From positions 62,001-126,000 of the forward strand of contig CANNCZ010000001.1 of assembly GCA_947503275.1 (NCBI GenBank): 64,000 bases of DNA, read 5' to 3'. Origin of the DNA: an uncultured Erythrobacter sp. Its GTDB lineage: Bacteria; Pseudomonadota; Alphaproteobacteria; Sphingomonadales; Sphingomonadaceae. Within the stretch, counting starts at the first letter, position 1; every line of letters begins with the position of its first letter. The translations under genes and the position numbers were made by a program. The notes beneath the pieces were generated by a model. It was not told where the DNA came from and did not search any database. It saw only the letters and a program-made list of their open reading frames with translations. Below, in pieces: positions 25,927-35,426 of this stretch.

Positions 25927-27144
25927 ATGCAAACGCAAATACTTGGATTATTGACACCTCTCATGGCGCTGCTTTTCGCGGTGACATTCGCCGTGTTTTG
26001 GCGGGCAGGGCGCATGAAGCGCCATGTGCTCGGCTTTGCAATTGGTTATGTGTTGTTCGCGTCCGGTTTCCTCGCCACCCATTTCCTGCCCGGTGACGCA
26101 TTCTACGTCTTCCACACGACACAGGCGCTCTACAGCTTGGGCATGATGGTCTATCTGGCGTCACTGTGCGAACGCGCGGGTCAGCGGATGCATTTGGGCA
26201 GCCTTTTTGGCGTCTATGTGATCAGCGCAGGCGTGTTGGCATTGGCAGTGAACCTTACCGATGATGTCGGCCCGCGGTTGATAATCGTCAATATGGGTTA
26301 CGGGGTGATGTGCGCCATGGGCCTGACCACGCTTCTTATGGCGCGGCGCCGCAGCGCAATTGATGTCGCGATCATCGTGGTTGTCGCGATCCAGGCGATA
26401 GACTTTGTCGTCCGGCCAAACTTGTCTCTGATGTTCGAAAGAACAATTCCGGCAGAGGCCTATCGCGATTCAGTCTACTATTCTTTGATTGGGCTTGTTC
26501 TCGGCGTGAAGTCGGTCGTGTCCGCAATGGTTTTAATCGGTGCGACTATTGTCGAATGGACCACCAGCCTGCGCGAAAGCAGTGAGCGTGACGCTTTGAC
26601 CGGGCTGCGCAATCGCGGCTCGTTTGAGCAATCAATGCGCAGCCTCCTGCCGCGCGCACAGACAGAGGGCCGCCCGCTGAGCCTCGTGGTGGCTGACATT
26701 GATCACTTCAAACAAGTCAACGATATTTGGGGACACCAAGCAGGCGACCATGCGCTTGCGGGCTTTGGTCAAACCATCGCTCAAATGGTGCGAGGATGCG
26801 ACACCGCAGGCCGTATCGGCGGTGAAGAATTCTGCATCGCTGTGTGGAATTGCGAAAACGCTCCTGCTGCACGATTGGCCGATCGGATTAGGCTCGCATT
26901 TGCAGCCTTGGAGCATTCAGACCTCAACGATGATGTCCGCCTCACTGCAAGCTTTGGCGTCGCAACGGCGCGCGAAGGTGAGACGTATGAGCAGCTCTTC
27001 TCACGGGCCGATGCCTCGCTCTATCAGGCGAAATCAAATGGTCGAAACCGTGTCCAGAACGCCGAAGATCGGCGTCAGGATGATGCGGCACCTGTCGTCA
27101 ATGCCGAGCTGATTGAGCTAAAGCGCGCTGGTGCTGAAAGCTGA
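25927..27144 (+). CDS. Membrane diguanylate cyclase (GGDEF)
   Basis: 405 residues. About six hydrophobic segments cover residues 1-215 as an integral sensor module. A GGDEF domain follows: ERDALTGLRNRGSFE, VADIDHFKQVNDIWGHQAGD, and active site RIGGEEF, so c-di-GMP synthesis should be possible. No EAL domain and no obvious RxxD inhibitory site was noted. The gene stands alone behind a long AT-rich region. The SD is poorly spaced (GGGAG about 12 bases upstream), so expression may be weak or the start slightly different. Confidence 0.88.
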   Translation: MQTQILGLLTPLMALLFAVTFAVFWRAGRMKRHVLGFAIGYVLFASGFLATHFLPGDAFYVFHTTQALYSLGMMVYLASLCERAGQRMHLGSLFGVYVISAGVLALAVNLTDDVGPRLIIVNMGYGVMCAMGLTTLLMARRRSAIDVAIIVVVAIQAIDFVVRPNLSLMFERTIPAEAYRDSVYYSLIGLVLGVKSVVSAMVLIGATIVEWTTSLRESSERDALTGLRNRGSFEQSMRSLLPRAQTEGRPLSLVVADIDHFKQVNDIWGHQAGDHALAGFGQTIAQMVRGCDTAGRIGGEEFCIAVWNCENAPAARLADRIRLAFAALEHSDLNDDVRLTASFGVATAREGETYEQLFSRADASLYQAKSNGRNRVQNAEDRRQDDAAPVVNAELIELKRAGAES

Positions 27145-27213
27145 TAAGCAAAGCCTATCCCAGCGCCTTTGCATTTTCTCTGAGACAGCTGAACGCGCAG
27201 AGCTTGCGCCAGC

Positions 27214-29742
27214 TTAAAAGCTAGCGCCGAACTCCACTCCAAACCGGCGCAACGTGCCCGGTGAGATGAACGATCCACCGAACTCAATCGCTGGAATAAC
27301 CTCGTTCAAATATCTCTCATTGGTGAGGTTGTCGACGAATGCTGTGACGGAAAAGTCCCCGATCTCAACCCCTGCGCGCACGTTCAAAATGGCAAACGTA
27401 TCACGTTCGGTGATCGAGTAGTCCGCGTCCCCAACAAAAGCTGGCAGCGCCAAAGCTGATCCGGGGAGCAGGCCGCTGAACAATGTCGGGCTCGTATTCT
27501 CCTGAACCGTGTGGAACCACGTTGGACCAGTGATGCGATAGTCCGCACGGGCGACAAAGTTCATGCTGTCCGTCACGGGCAGATCAAGCTGTGTGCCGAT
27601 ATTGATCGTGTAGTCCGATGTGTAGGGGGATTCATTGCCGACGGTGACCGGGCGCGATGAATTGGCTTTGATCTCACTCTCAGTCACATTGACCGCACCA
27701 AAGATATCCCAGCCATCGAGCAGTTCGACGTTGAGATTGAACTCGGCGCCGTAAACTTCAACCTCATCAATGTTCGAAACGACGCGCAGCAGGCCGAAAC
27801 CGCCCACGAAGAACTCGAAGAACTGCATGTCATCGATATCGGTGTAGTATCCCGCAAGGTCAAATGTGATGCGGTTATCCCACAATGTGCCTTTGACACC
27901 GGCTTCGAAGGCGCTCGATGTTTCTTTGTCGAACACATCGTTGATCAACACATTGGTGCCGATGAACTGGTTGAATGATTGATCCACCAGCGCGGATGAA
28001 CCCTGATTGTTGAACCCGCCTGACTTAAATCCGATGCCCCAATTGGCGTAGACATTGATGTCATCAGTTAGCGAGTAGCGCAGCGAGATTTTCGGCTGCA
28101 ATTGCGAGAATGTCTCCGATTGATCGGGGATCGGTCCCATGCCTTGACCCGGATTGATGGGGCTGCCGGTGAAGGGATCAGTGGCAATCGGCACTAGGCT
28201 GGAGACGCTGCGGTCTTCAATATCATACCGCAGGGCCAGGCTGAGGCTGAGTGCCTCGCTGGCTTCCCATTCTGCCGAACCGAATGCCGCGTAGACATCG
28301 GTTGAGAAATCATCGTTATACAGCAGCGTTGTCGGGTTGTCTGACCCGGCTGGATTGAACAGTTCGCGGCTGACACCATTGCCCAGATCCGCTCCCAAGC
28401 TGACGCCGGTTTCGCGATCAATGTGGAGGTAGTACGCGCCCAGCTGCCATTGGATCGGGCCACCTGTGTCAGATGCGAGCCTGACCTCTGCGCTAAAATC
28501 GGATTGTTTGCGGATTTGCAGCTGAGTCCCATCGCAGGTCGTCGGGCTGTACGGGCCAAAGGTTGATCCGTTGGCCGGGTCGAAAATGAAGGGAACAGGC
28601 GAAGTGCCGATGTTTCCGGGAGGGTTCACTGGGAACCCGGTAAGCTGAGCCGTCGTCGCAAAGCATGAATTCGACGCAGCAACAGAATCCGGGGTGGCAC
28701 CCGGGAATGTGAAGCGGGCAAAATCTGCCGAGGTGCCATCCGCAGTCAGCAATTGATCGACATCGCTGTAAAGCGCCCATGCGGTCAGGACGAGCGATTC
28801 AAATTCATGTTCAACCTTGGCTGACACTTCGAACGTTTGCTGTTCATTGATCGGGCGGATGTTTGAGTAGAAATTGAACGGATGATCGTTGACATCTTCA
28901 AAGAATGCCGGGTTCGCCGCCGCAAAATTGGGCAGGTGGAACGCCGCGTTGAAGTTAATCGAAGCCCCTGAAAGATCGGCATAACGTGCCTTCACATCCA
29001 GCTCAGTCGCGTCACCGATTTGCGTAACGAACCGTCCATCAATCGACCAGGTTTCTTGATCATCGATTGTGTTCGAGTTGAGGAAATCGTTGCGGTAAAA
29101 ACCATCGGTGGTCGAGTAATTGCCTGAGAGCACAAGGCCGGAATTCTCGCCCACCGGGATAGAGATATAGCCATTGGCTGCGTAGGTTTCGTCTTCGGCG
29201 ATGCTTACCTGCACCCCGCCTTCGAGAAACCCGCTTGGTTTCAGGGTCTGAATGACAATGGCACCGGCAGCAGCATTGCGTCCGTACAATGCGCCCTGCG
29301 GACCTTTGAGGATTTCAACCTGTCGCAAGGTCCCTTGGTCTTGGTTCAATTGCGCGGTGTTGGTTTTGAGGATGCCGTCCACAACAAGGGCGACCGAACT
29401 TTCCGCATCGCGCGCACCGTTAATGCCGCGAATATTGATCTGTGTGTCGCCCGCCTCTGCGGTGCCGGACACGATGGTAACGCCTGCGGTGAGCTGCACA
29501 AATTCATCGGCCCGCTCAATGCCAGCGCGTTCAAGAGTTTCGGCGGACAGCACCGTTACCGAAGCCGGCACTTCGGCCAGCGTCTCGTTCTGCCGGCGCG
29601 CTGTCACGATAATGGCGTTATCGTCCTCTTCAACCTGTGTGCCCGCAGATGACGGGTTTGATTGGGCCAATGCCGGGGTCGCTAGAAGCGGAAAAATCGC
29701 GGCTGAAGTTGACAGCAGGACCTTAATTGAACGGTTTGTCAT
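27214..29742 (-). CDS. TonB-dependent receptor divergent from a GntR operon
   Basis: 842 residues with a signal peptide (MTNRSIKVLLSTSAAIFPLLATPALA). Plug and TonB-box features: NAIIVTARRQNETLAEVPASVTVLS, LKGPQGALYGRNAAAGAIVIQT. The barrel ends in VEFGASF. ATG 29742 is chosen over the ATG four codons upstream because GGGGA within that extension makes a good SD. It is divergent from a GntR/FCD regulator, with a TTGTATACAA palindrome between, so it probably imports the compound degraded by the HMG-CoA-lyase-like/HyuAB/CaiB operon. Iron use is less likely because of that context. Confidence 0.9.
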   Translation of the reverse strand: MTNRSIKVLLSTSAAIFPLLATPALAQSNPSSAGTQVEEDDNAIIVTARRQNETLAEVPASVTVLSAETLERAGIERADEFVQLTAGVTIVSGTAEAGDTQINIRGINGARDAESSVALVVDGILKTNTAQLNQDQGTLRQVEILKGPQGALYGRNAAAGAIVIQTLKPSGFLEGGVQVSIAEDETYAANGYISIPVGENSGLVLSGNYSTTDGFYRNDFLNSNTIDDQETWSIDGRFVTQIGDATELDVKARYADLSGASINFNAAFHLPNFAAANPAFFEDVNDHPFNFYSNIRPINEQQTFEVSAKVEHEFESLVLTAWALYSDVDQLLTADGTSADFARFTFPGATPDSVAASNSCFATTAQLTGFPVNPPGNIGTSPVPFIFDPANGSTFGPYSPTTCDGTQLQIRKQSDFSAEVRLASDTGGPIQWQLGAYYLHIDRETGVSLGADLGNGVSRELFNPAGSDNPTTLLYNDDFSTDVYAAFGSAEWEASEALSLSLALRYDIEDRSVSSLVPIATDPFTGSPINPGQGMGPIPDQSETFSQLQPKISLRYSLTDDINVYANWGIGFKSGGFNNQGSSALVDQSFNQFIGTNVLINDVFDKETSSAFEAGVKGTLWDNRITFDLAGYYTDIDDMQFFEFFVGGFGLLRVVSNIDEVEVYGAEFNLNVELLDGWDIFGAVNVTESEIKANSSRPVTVGNESPYTSDYTINIGTQLDLPVTDSMNFVARADYRITGPTWFHTVQENTSPTLFSGLLPGSALALPAFVGDADYSITERDTFAILNVRAGVEIGDFSVTAFVDNLTNERYLNEVIPAIEFGGSFISPGTLRRFGVEFGASF

Positions 29743-29808
29743 GATTTTCCCCATTTTTTCGATTTTTTCGCTGCGTGGCTAAACGTTGGTTGCCTCTAGA
29801 TCGCCTTA

Positions 29809-29818
29809 TTGTATACAA
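29809..29818. promoter_or_regulatory. GntR/FCD-type operator TTGTATACAA
   Basis: A perfect 10-bp palindrome in the 106-bp gap between the divergent receptor and gntR genes, 31 bp before the gntR start. GntR/FCD regulators commonly bind short palindromes of this AT-rich type. It is well placed to repress both directions. Confidence 0.65.
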
Positions 29819-29848
29819 AATGGATCAGTCAAGCTTCACAGGTATTTC

Positions 29849-30529
29849 ATGTCGAGAGCATCCGACATTGCGTATAACACTATTCGCGAGATGATCGTCT
29901 CGGGCGAGCTAATGCCCGGCGATCCTCTGGGTGAAGAGGCGCTGGCCGAGATATGCGGAGTATCGCGCACCCCCGTTCGTGATGCGATGCGGCGGCTGGA
30001 AAGTGAGCTGTTGATCCGCCGCAGCGAATCGCAGCGCAGTTTTGTGGCGGACTGGTCGCTCGACGACATCAGCGATGCATTTGAACTGCGCGCTATGTTG
30101 GAGGGATTGGCGGCGCAGCGGGCGGCGTCTCGCATCAGCGCAGCGGATATTCGCAAGCTAGAGGCTTATAATCAGCGCATCGGTGAGGCGAATGCGAGCA
30201 CACCTGCGGATGTTGATGCCTTCCTCGAAGAAAACCGTAAATTCCACACCTTGATCCTTGATGTCGCGGGATCGGCACGGCTCAAGACTTTGCTCCAAAC
30301 CTTGATCGAGCAGCCGATCATTTGGCGCACGGCCCACCATTACAGCCCGCATGAGCTCCTGCGGTCCTATCAAGAGCATGATGAGTTGATCGCCGCTTTT
30401 AAGCGCGGCGATCCGGCTTGGGCAGAAGCGATAATGTCAGGCCATATCCGCCGCGCATTCCATGCCTATTCCGATGCGCATCATGGGCTTGCGATGTTGG
30501 ATGCTGAGCGATCCAAAAAGAGGGCATGA
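29849..30529 (+). CDS. GntR-family regulator, FCD (FadR) subfamily
   Basis: 226 residues. The N-terminal winged helix is clear (AYNTIREMIVSGELMPGDPLGEEALAEICGVSRTPVRDAMRRLESELLI), followed by the all-helical FCD domain (DISDAFELRAMLEGLAAQRAA, then a metal/ligand-binding set including His in RKFHTLILDVAGSARL and SYQEHDELIAAF). ATG 29849 starts directly before the DNA-binding domain. Its stop overlaps the start of the lyase gene (ATGA), so it is the first gene of the catabolic operon it presumably represses. The effector is likely a carboxylic-acid intermediate of that pathway. Confidence 0.9.
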   Translation: MSRASDIAYNTIREMIVSGELMPGDPLGEEALAEICGVSRTPVRDAMRRLESELLIRRSESQRSFVADWSLDDISDAFELRAMLEGLAAQRAASRISAADIRKLEAYNQRIGEANASTPADVDAFLEENRKFHTLILDVAGSARLKTLLQTLIEQPIIWRTAHHYSPHELLRSYQEHDELIAAFKRGDPAWAEAIMSGHIRRAFHAYSDAHHGLAMLDAERSKKRA

Positions 30530-31470
30530 GAATGGAAATGTATACAAAGTCCATCGAAATGCTCGAAGTAAGCCCCCGAGACGGCCTGCAGAACGAAAAG
30601 CGGGCTGTGTCGACTGGGGACAAGTTGCGTCTGATAGAGCGAGCGATTGATGCTGGCGCACGCCGGATCGAGGTCACGAGCTTCGTCAATCCCAAAGCCG
30701 TGCCGCAAATGGCTGATGCCGCTGATGTTTGCGCAGGACTGCCTAAGCGTGACGACGTCACTTACATTGGTTTGGTGATGAATGCGCGCGGGGCCGAGAG
30801 GGCGATTGCGACCGGGCGGATCGATCAATTGGGCGCGGTCGCAGTCAGCACCGATACGTTTGCCATGCGTAACCAAGGGCAGACCAGCGATGGCTCTGTC
30901 GAAGCATGTCGCACAATAATTGCCCTCGCACACGAAGCGGGCCTATCTGCGCAAGCCACCATTGCGGCAAGCTTTGGTTGTCCTTTCGAAGGCGAAGTCG
31001 CCGAAGAGCGCGTGATCCACATGGCGCGTGAAATCGCCAAAGCGGGTCCGGTCGAAATTGCTCTGGCTGACACAATCGGTGTCGGCAATCCAGCCCATGT
31101 TGCAAGCCTTGTCGCCAAGGTCAAAGAGGCGATCAATCCGCTGCCGGTGCGGGTGCATTTTCACAATACGCGCGGAACAGGGCTCGCCAATGTCTGGGCA
31201 GCAATCGAAGCGGGAGCGTCCACCGTTGATGCTTCAATTGGTGGCCTTGGTGGTTGCCCATTCGCACCCGGTGCGGCTGGCAATGTCGCCACCGAAGACG
31301 TCGCGTACATGCTTGAACGGGCAGGGGTCGACACCGGCTTGTCGCTTAAATCGCTGATCGAAACGAATGCCTGGCTTGCTCAGGTGATGGATAAATCTCT
31401 GCCCGCAATGGTGGGCAAAGCAGGCGGGTTTCCCGTTCCTGCTGATGAAACGGAAAGGACTGTGGCCTGA
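30526..31470 (+). CDS. Hydroxymethylglutaryl-CoA lyase-like protein
   Basis: 314 residues, HMGL-like TIM barrel. Visible motifs are VSPRDGLQNEK (substrate and metal binding), VEVTSFVNPKAVPQMAD, the metal site VHFHNTRGTGLAN, and the catalytic-Cys loop GGLGGCPFAPGAAGN. Family members cleave 3-hydroxy-3-methylglutaryl-CoA or related 3-hydroxyacyl-CoAs to an acyl-CoA and a keto compound. Paired with a CaiB-type CoA transferase, a substrate such as citramalyl- or another branched 3-hydroxydiacyl-CoA is possible. Starts at 30526 (overlap) or Met5 are both feasible. Its stop shares a base with the hyuA start. Confidence 0.88.
   Translation: MRMEMYTKSIEMLEVSPRDGLQNEKRAVSTGDKLRLIERAIDAGARRIEVTSFVNPKAVPQMADAADVCAGLPKRDDVTYIGLVMNARGAERAIATGRIDQLGAVAVSTDTFAMRNQGQTSDGSVEACRTIIALAHEAGLSAQATIAASFGCPFEGEVAEERVIHMAREIAKAGPVEIALADTIGVGNPAHVASLVAKVKEAINPLPVRVHFHNTRGTGLANVWAAIEAGASTVDASIGGLGGCPFAPGAAGNVATEDVAYMLERAGVDTGLSLKSLIETNAWLAQVMDKSLPAMVGKAGGFPVPADETERTVA
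30539..30546. promoter_or_regulatory. Second TGTATACA palindrome at the start of the lyase gene
   Basis: The 8-bp core of the upstream operator recurs inside the first codons of the lyase gene. It may be a secondary binding site of the GntR protein, giving a roadblock or looping contact over about 730 bp, or it may be chance (codons Met-Tyr-Thr). Confidence 0.35.
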
Positions 31471-33527
31471 TGGGGTATCGTTTGGGAGTTGACGTTGGGG
31501 GGACCTTCACGGACCTTTTGCTGTTCAACGCGGAGACCGGTCAGTTTTGGCGTCACAAAACGCCCTCTACCCCGCATGATAGCTCGGAAGGTATCCTCAA
31601 CGGGGTTGGGGCCATCACCAAAGAGGCCGGCGTTGCCGCAGAAGAGATCGAGTACTTCCTCCACGGCACAACGGTCGCAACCAATGCTGTGCTCGAAGGG
31701 AAGGGCGCAAAGGTCGGCCTGATTGTGACAGAGGGGTACCGCGATATCATGCAGATAGCGCGCAGCTTTGTCCCCGGAGGCCTCGCCGCCTGGATCATTT
31801 GGCCCAAACCACAACCACTCGCTCATCTCGAAGATACGGTTGAGGCGCCTGAACGAATGGGCGCCGATGGTAAGGAAGTAACGCCGCTCAACGAAGACGC
31901 GCTGCGCGTGCAAATGAGGAAGTTGAAAAGCAACGGTGTCGAGGCGCTGACAGTTAGCCTGATCAATGCCTATGTGAATGGTGCGCATGAAGTGCGGATC
32001 GGTGAGATTGCCGCTGAAGAATTGCCCGGCATACCGGTCTCGCTTAGTCACGAAGTGCTGCCCGAAATGCAGGAATATGAGCGCACATTGTCGACCGTGG
32101 CCAATGCTGCGGTTCGTCCAGTGGTCAGCAAATATGTTTCGAATTTGCGCAGGCAACTCGAAGATAGAGGCCTAAAGGGTAAGCTCTCGCTGCTGCGCAG
32201 TGATGGCGGCCTGATGAGCAGCGAAAAGGCCGAAGAGCACCCCGTCAATATCCTGATGTCTGGTCCGGCGGGCGGGGTAACTGGCGCTCTTTGGGTCGGT
32301 AAGAATGCAGGGTTGTCTAATATTCTGACACTGGATGTCGGTGGCACCTCGACCGACGTTGCTTTGATCGAAGGTTTGGAGGCTCGCCGCATTCGGACCA
32401 CCGAGGTTGGGCATCTATCTGTCCGTGCATCGGCGCTTGATGTGAAGACCGTGGGGGCAGGCGGTGGTTCGATCGCTCACGTGCCAGAGCTGACCGGAGC
32501 ATTACGCGTGGGGCCGGAGAGCGCTGGAGCGGTTCCCGGACCTGTCGCGTATGGCAAAGGTGGCGAGCTGCCGACTGTGACTGATGCGAATGTCGTTCTG
32601 GGGTATCTGCCAGAGGATTTGCTCGGCGGCAGCTTCCAACTCGACAGGGAAGGCGCGAAGAAATCCGTCCAAACGATAGCGGACGCGCTTGGCGTTGGAT
32701 TGATGGAAGCCGCGCGCGGCATCATCGATATCGTGAATGAGAACATGTTCGGCGCACTGCGTATGATCAGTGTCCAGCAAGGCTATGACCCGCGAGAGTT
32801 TGCACTGATGGGATTTGGCGGTGCAGGGCCACTCCATGTCAACGCGGTGGCGAAGCTGATGAGCAGCTGGCCTGCTGTCTCTCCTGTATCACCGGGCGTT
32901 CTATGCGCATTGGGTGATGCGACCACCCGTATGCGGACAGAGACCGCACGCAGTTTTTCTAGACTGGCTCGCGATACGTCGGTGGCCGACCTTACTGCCA
33001 CGCTCGACGAAATGGCGGCGCAAACTCGCGGTGAGCTGCTTGCCGATGGAGTGCCGGAAGAGGAATTGATCAGCGCGTTTGAAGTGGACGTGCGTTACGC
33101 CGGACAAGCGTTCGAAGTGCCTTTGACGATCGATAAGGCTGTGCTGGATGCAGACGGTATCGAAGGGATACTTGCCCGATTTGATGAAGAGCACCGGCGG
33201 CTGTTTACCTTCAACATGGACACACCGCATGAGATCGTGAACCTTCGCGCCGTAGCGATGGGCGAGGCACCGGCTTTGCCTGCCGCTGAACTGCCAAAGG
33301 GCAATGGCGATCCTGTCGCCGCCAAGATCCGCGATCACAAATTGTGGATGGACGGCGCTGAGCGCGACGCGGTGATCTATGACCGCAGCAAACTGCGACA
33401 GGGGGACATCATCCCCGGTCCTGCCATCATCACCGAAATGGATTCAACCACTCTGGTTGAGAATGGCTGCACCGCCAGCGTGGATGCTGTTGGCAATATC
33501 CTTATCAACCCTGAAGCGGAGGGCTGA
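31470..33527 (+). CDS. Hydantoinase/oxoprolinase subunit A (HyuA family)
   Basis: 685 residues. ASKHA-type ATP-binding signatures are present: YRLGVDVGGTFTDLLLF at the N-terminus, FLHGTTVATNAVLEGKGAKVGLI, and ILTLDVGGTSTDVALI, with GAGGGSIAHV and GPVAYGKGGELPTVTDANVVLG. The family covers ATP-dependent hydantoinases, 5-oxoprolinase and acetone/acetophenone carboxylases. The gene overlaps the lyase stop by one base and precedes hyuB by 3 bp, so the two subunits form one complex. The substrate is unknown; neighbours point to a carboxylase or cyclic amide hydrolase feeding a CoA pathway. Confidence 0.9.
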   Translation: MGYRLGVDVGGTFTDLLLFNAETGQFWRHKTPSTPHDSSEGILNGVGAITKEAGVAAEEIEYFLHGTTVATNAVLEGKGAKVGLIVTEGYRDIMQIARSFVPGGLAAWIIWPKPQPLAHLEDTVEAPERMGADGKEVTPLNEDALRVQMRKLKSNGVEALTVSLINAYVNGAHEVRIGEIAAEELPGIPVSLSHEVLPEMQEYERTLSTVANAAVRPVVSKYVSNLRRQLEDRGLKGKLSLLRSDGGLMSSEKAEEHPVNILMSGPAGGVTGALWVGKNAGLSNILTLDVGGTSTDVALIEGLEARRIRTTEVGHLSVRASALDVKTVGAGGGSIAHVPELTGALRVGPESAGAVPGPVAYGKGGELPTVTDANVVLGYLPEDLLGGSFQLDREGAKKSVQTIADALGVGLMEAARGIIDIVNENMFGALRMISVQQGYDPREFALMGFGGAGPLHVNAVAKLMSSWPAVSPVSPGVLCALGDATTRMRTETARSFSRLARDTSVADLTATLDEMAAQTRGELLADGVPEEELISAFEVDVRYAGQAFEVPLTIDKAVLDADGIEGILARFDEEHRRLFTFNMDTPHEIVNLRAVAMGEAPALPAAELPKGNGDPVAAKIRDHKLWMDGAERDAVIYDRSKLRQGDIIPGPAIITEMDSTTLVENGCTASVDAVGNILINPEAEG

Positions 33528-33530
33528 GCG

Positions 33531-35426
33531 ATGCCTGCACAAATCATCGAAACCAATTCCACCCCATTCAAACCGATCGAGATTGATCCGGTCACCCTCG
33601 ACATCATCGAGAATGCTTTGCGCAATGCCCGCATCGAAATGGATGCAACGCTCGTGCGAACAGCCATGTCTCCCGGTATTCGTGAACAGGGTGATGCTTT
33701 TCCTCTGATCGCAGATCCTGCCGGTAAAATGATCGTGGGCCAGTTTGGCAGCTTCATTGACGGCTTTCTGAAGGGGTTCGATGGAACCCTAGAGGACGGC
33801 GACATGATCTTCCTGTCCGACCCCTATTCCTGCGACGGCGCGGTCAGCCACTCCAACGATTGGCTGGTGCTGTTGCCGGTGTTCAAGGATGGCCGCCTGA
33901 TCGCTTTCACCGCTATGTTCGGACATCAATCCGACATCGGCGGTAGCGTGCCCGGGTCCATGCCAATCGGTGCGAGTTCGATCTTTGAAGAGGGTGTCCG
34001 CATCCCGCCGGTCAAGATTTGGAAAAAGGGCGAATATAATGACGACCTGATGAAGCTCGTCATGCATCAGACGCGCAAACCGGATTGGTGTCAGGCTGAT
34101 CTCAATGCGCTGATTGCCTCCTGCCGCGTCGCCTCAAAGCGGGTTGTTGAAATGGCAGAACGTTTTGGCGACGACGTCTATGTTTCTGCCACGCAGGAAT
34201 TGCTGGCCCGCAACCACCGCGCGATGAAAACACTGCTTTCCCAAGCGGTGGGTGAAAGCCCCGTCAGCTTTGAAGATTACCTGTGCGATGATGGCAAAGG
34301 CTTTGGCCCGTATAAGATCAAATGCACTATGTGGCGCGAGGGTGAGAGGGTCATTCTCGATTTTGATGGAACCGACCCGCAGAGCGTCGCTTCGATCAAT
34401 TTCCTGCTGAATGAGAATATGTTCAAGATGTTCTTTGGCATCTACATGATCATGGTTTTCGACCCGCAAATCCTCTTCAACGATGGCTTCTACGATCTAA
34501 TCGAAGTTCGCATTCCCGAAGGGTCACTACTCAAACCAAAATTCCCCGCCGCTTTGTCAGGTCGCACCCATGCGCTGGGCCGGATTTTCGATATTCTTGG
34601 CGGACTTTTGGGGCAAGGCACGCCAGAGTTTCTTAACGCAGCTGGTTTCAGCTCAAGTCCGCACCTGTTCTACTCTGGTTGGGACAATCGCGCGGCCAGC
34701 GAAGGCGAATGGTTTCAGCTGTTCCAGATCGGCTTTGGCGGTATACCGGGCAGGCCTTTGGGCGATGGGCCTGACGGACATTCGCTATGGCCGGGTTTCA
34801 CCAACGTTCCGAACGAGTTTCTCGAACGCTATTTCCCGATGCGCATCGAGCGCTATTCGACCGAACCGGACAGCGGGGGCGCGGGGCTGCATCGCGGCGG
34901 CAATGGCATTCATATGACGTACCGCTTCCTTGCCGATGGCAACATAGCCATCCACGATGACCGCTGGTTCGTGCCACCATGGGGTGTGAATGGTGGGCAT
35001 CCCGGAATGCGCGCGAGAAAGGTTCTCGAACGCGCTGATGGCACGAGTGAGATTGTGGGCAACAAGATCGAAGATGTGCCTGTGCGCGAAGGCGATTTGC
35101 TGCACTTCATCACATGGGGCGGTGGCGGATGGGGCGACCCACTCGAGCGCGATCCCGAACTCGTCGGTCTGGAAATTCGCCAAGGGCTTGTGACGCCCGA
35201 AGGTGCGAAGGCTTATGGCGTGATTGCCGATGAGAACGGCACTGTGGATGACCAGCAAACGGCTGCGCTACGCAATGAGATGAAGTCAACGCGTGGTGAG
35301 TTGCCCCTGTTCGACTATGGCCCTTCGATTGATGTCCTGCGCAGCAATTGTGAGGCGGAAACGGGTCTGCCTGCGCCGGTTCAACCCGTTTGGCGCAACA
35401 CAAATGTTCGAGAGGCAGCGGAATGA
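33531..35426 (+). CDS. Hydantoinase/oxoprolinase subunit B (HyuB family)
   Basis: 631 residues. The hydantoinase-B fold is recognised by DPVTLDIIENALRNARIEMDATLVRTAMSPGIREQGDAF, the GHQSDIGGSVPGSMP motif, DFDGTDPQ, NAAGFSSSPHLFYSGWD, and the C-terminal SGGAGLHRGGNG and WGGGGWGDPLERD. It pairs with the HyuA subunit just upstream. In carboxylase members these subunits catalyse ATP-dependent phosphorylation and carboxylation; in hydantoinases, ring opening. No third small subunit (acetone carboxylase gamma type) is present, which favours a hydantoinase- or oxoprolinase-like activity. Confidence 0.9.
   Translation: MPAQIIETNSTPFKPIEIDPVTLDIIENALRNARIEMDATLVRTAMSPGIREQGDAFPLIADPAGKMIVGQFGSFIDGFLKGFDGTLEDGDMIFLSDPYSCDGAVSHSNDWLVLLPVFKDGRLIAFTAMFGHQSDIGGSVPGSMPIGASSIFEEGVRIPPVKIWKKGEYNDDLMKLVMHQTRKPDWCQADLNALIASCRVASKRVVEMAERFGDDVYVSATQELLARNHRAMKTLLSQAVGESPVSFEDYLCDDGKGFGPYKIKCTMWREGERVILDFDGTDPQSVASINFLLNENMFKMFFGIYMIMVFDPQILFNDGFYDLIEVRIPEGSLLKPKFPAALSGRTHALGRIFDILGGLLGQGTPEFLNAAGFSSSPHLFYSGWDNRAASEGEWFQLFQIGFGGIPGRPLGDGPDGHSLWPGFTNVPNEFLERYFPMRIERYSTEPDSGGAGLHRGGNGIHMTYRFLADGNIAIHDDRWFVPPWGVNGGHPGMRARKVLERADGTSEIVGNKIEDVPVREGDLLHFITWGGGGWGDPLERDPELVGLEIRQGLVTPEGAKAYGVIADENGTVDDQQTAALRNEMKSTRGELPLFDYGPSIDVLRSNCEAETGLPAPVQPVWRNTNVREAAE

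Noticed and set aside
27195..27209. Hairpin GCGCA-GAGCT-TGCGC between the diguanylate cyclase and receptor genes
   Set aside because: The 5-bp stem without a U-run is too weak to call a terminator.
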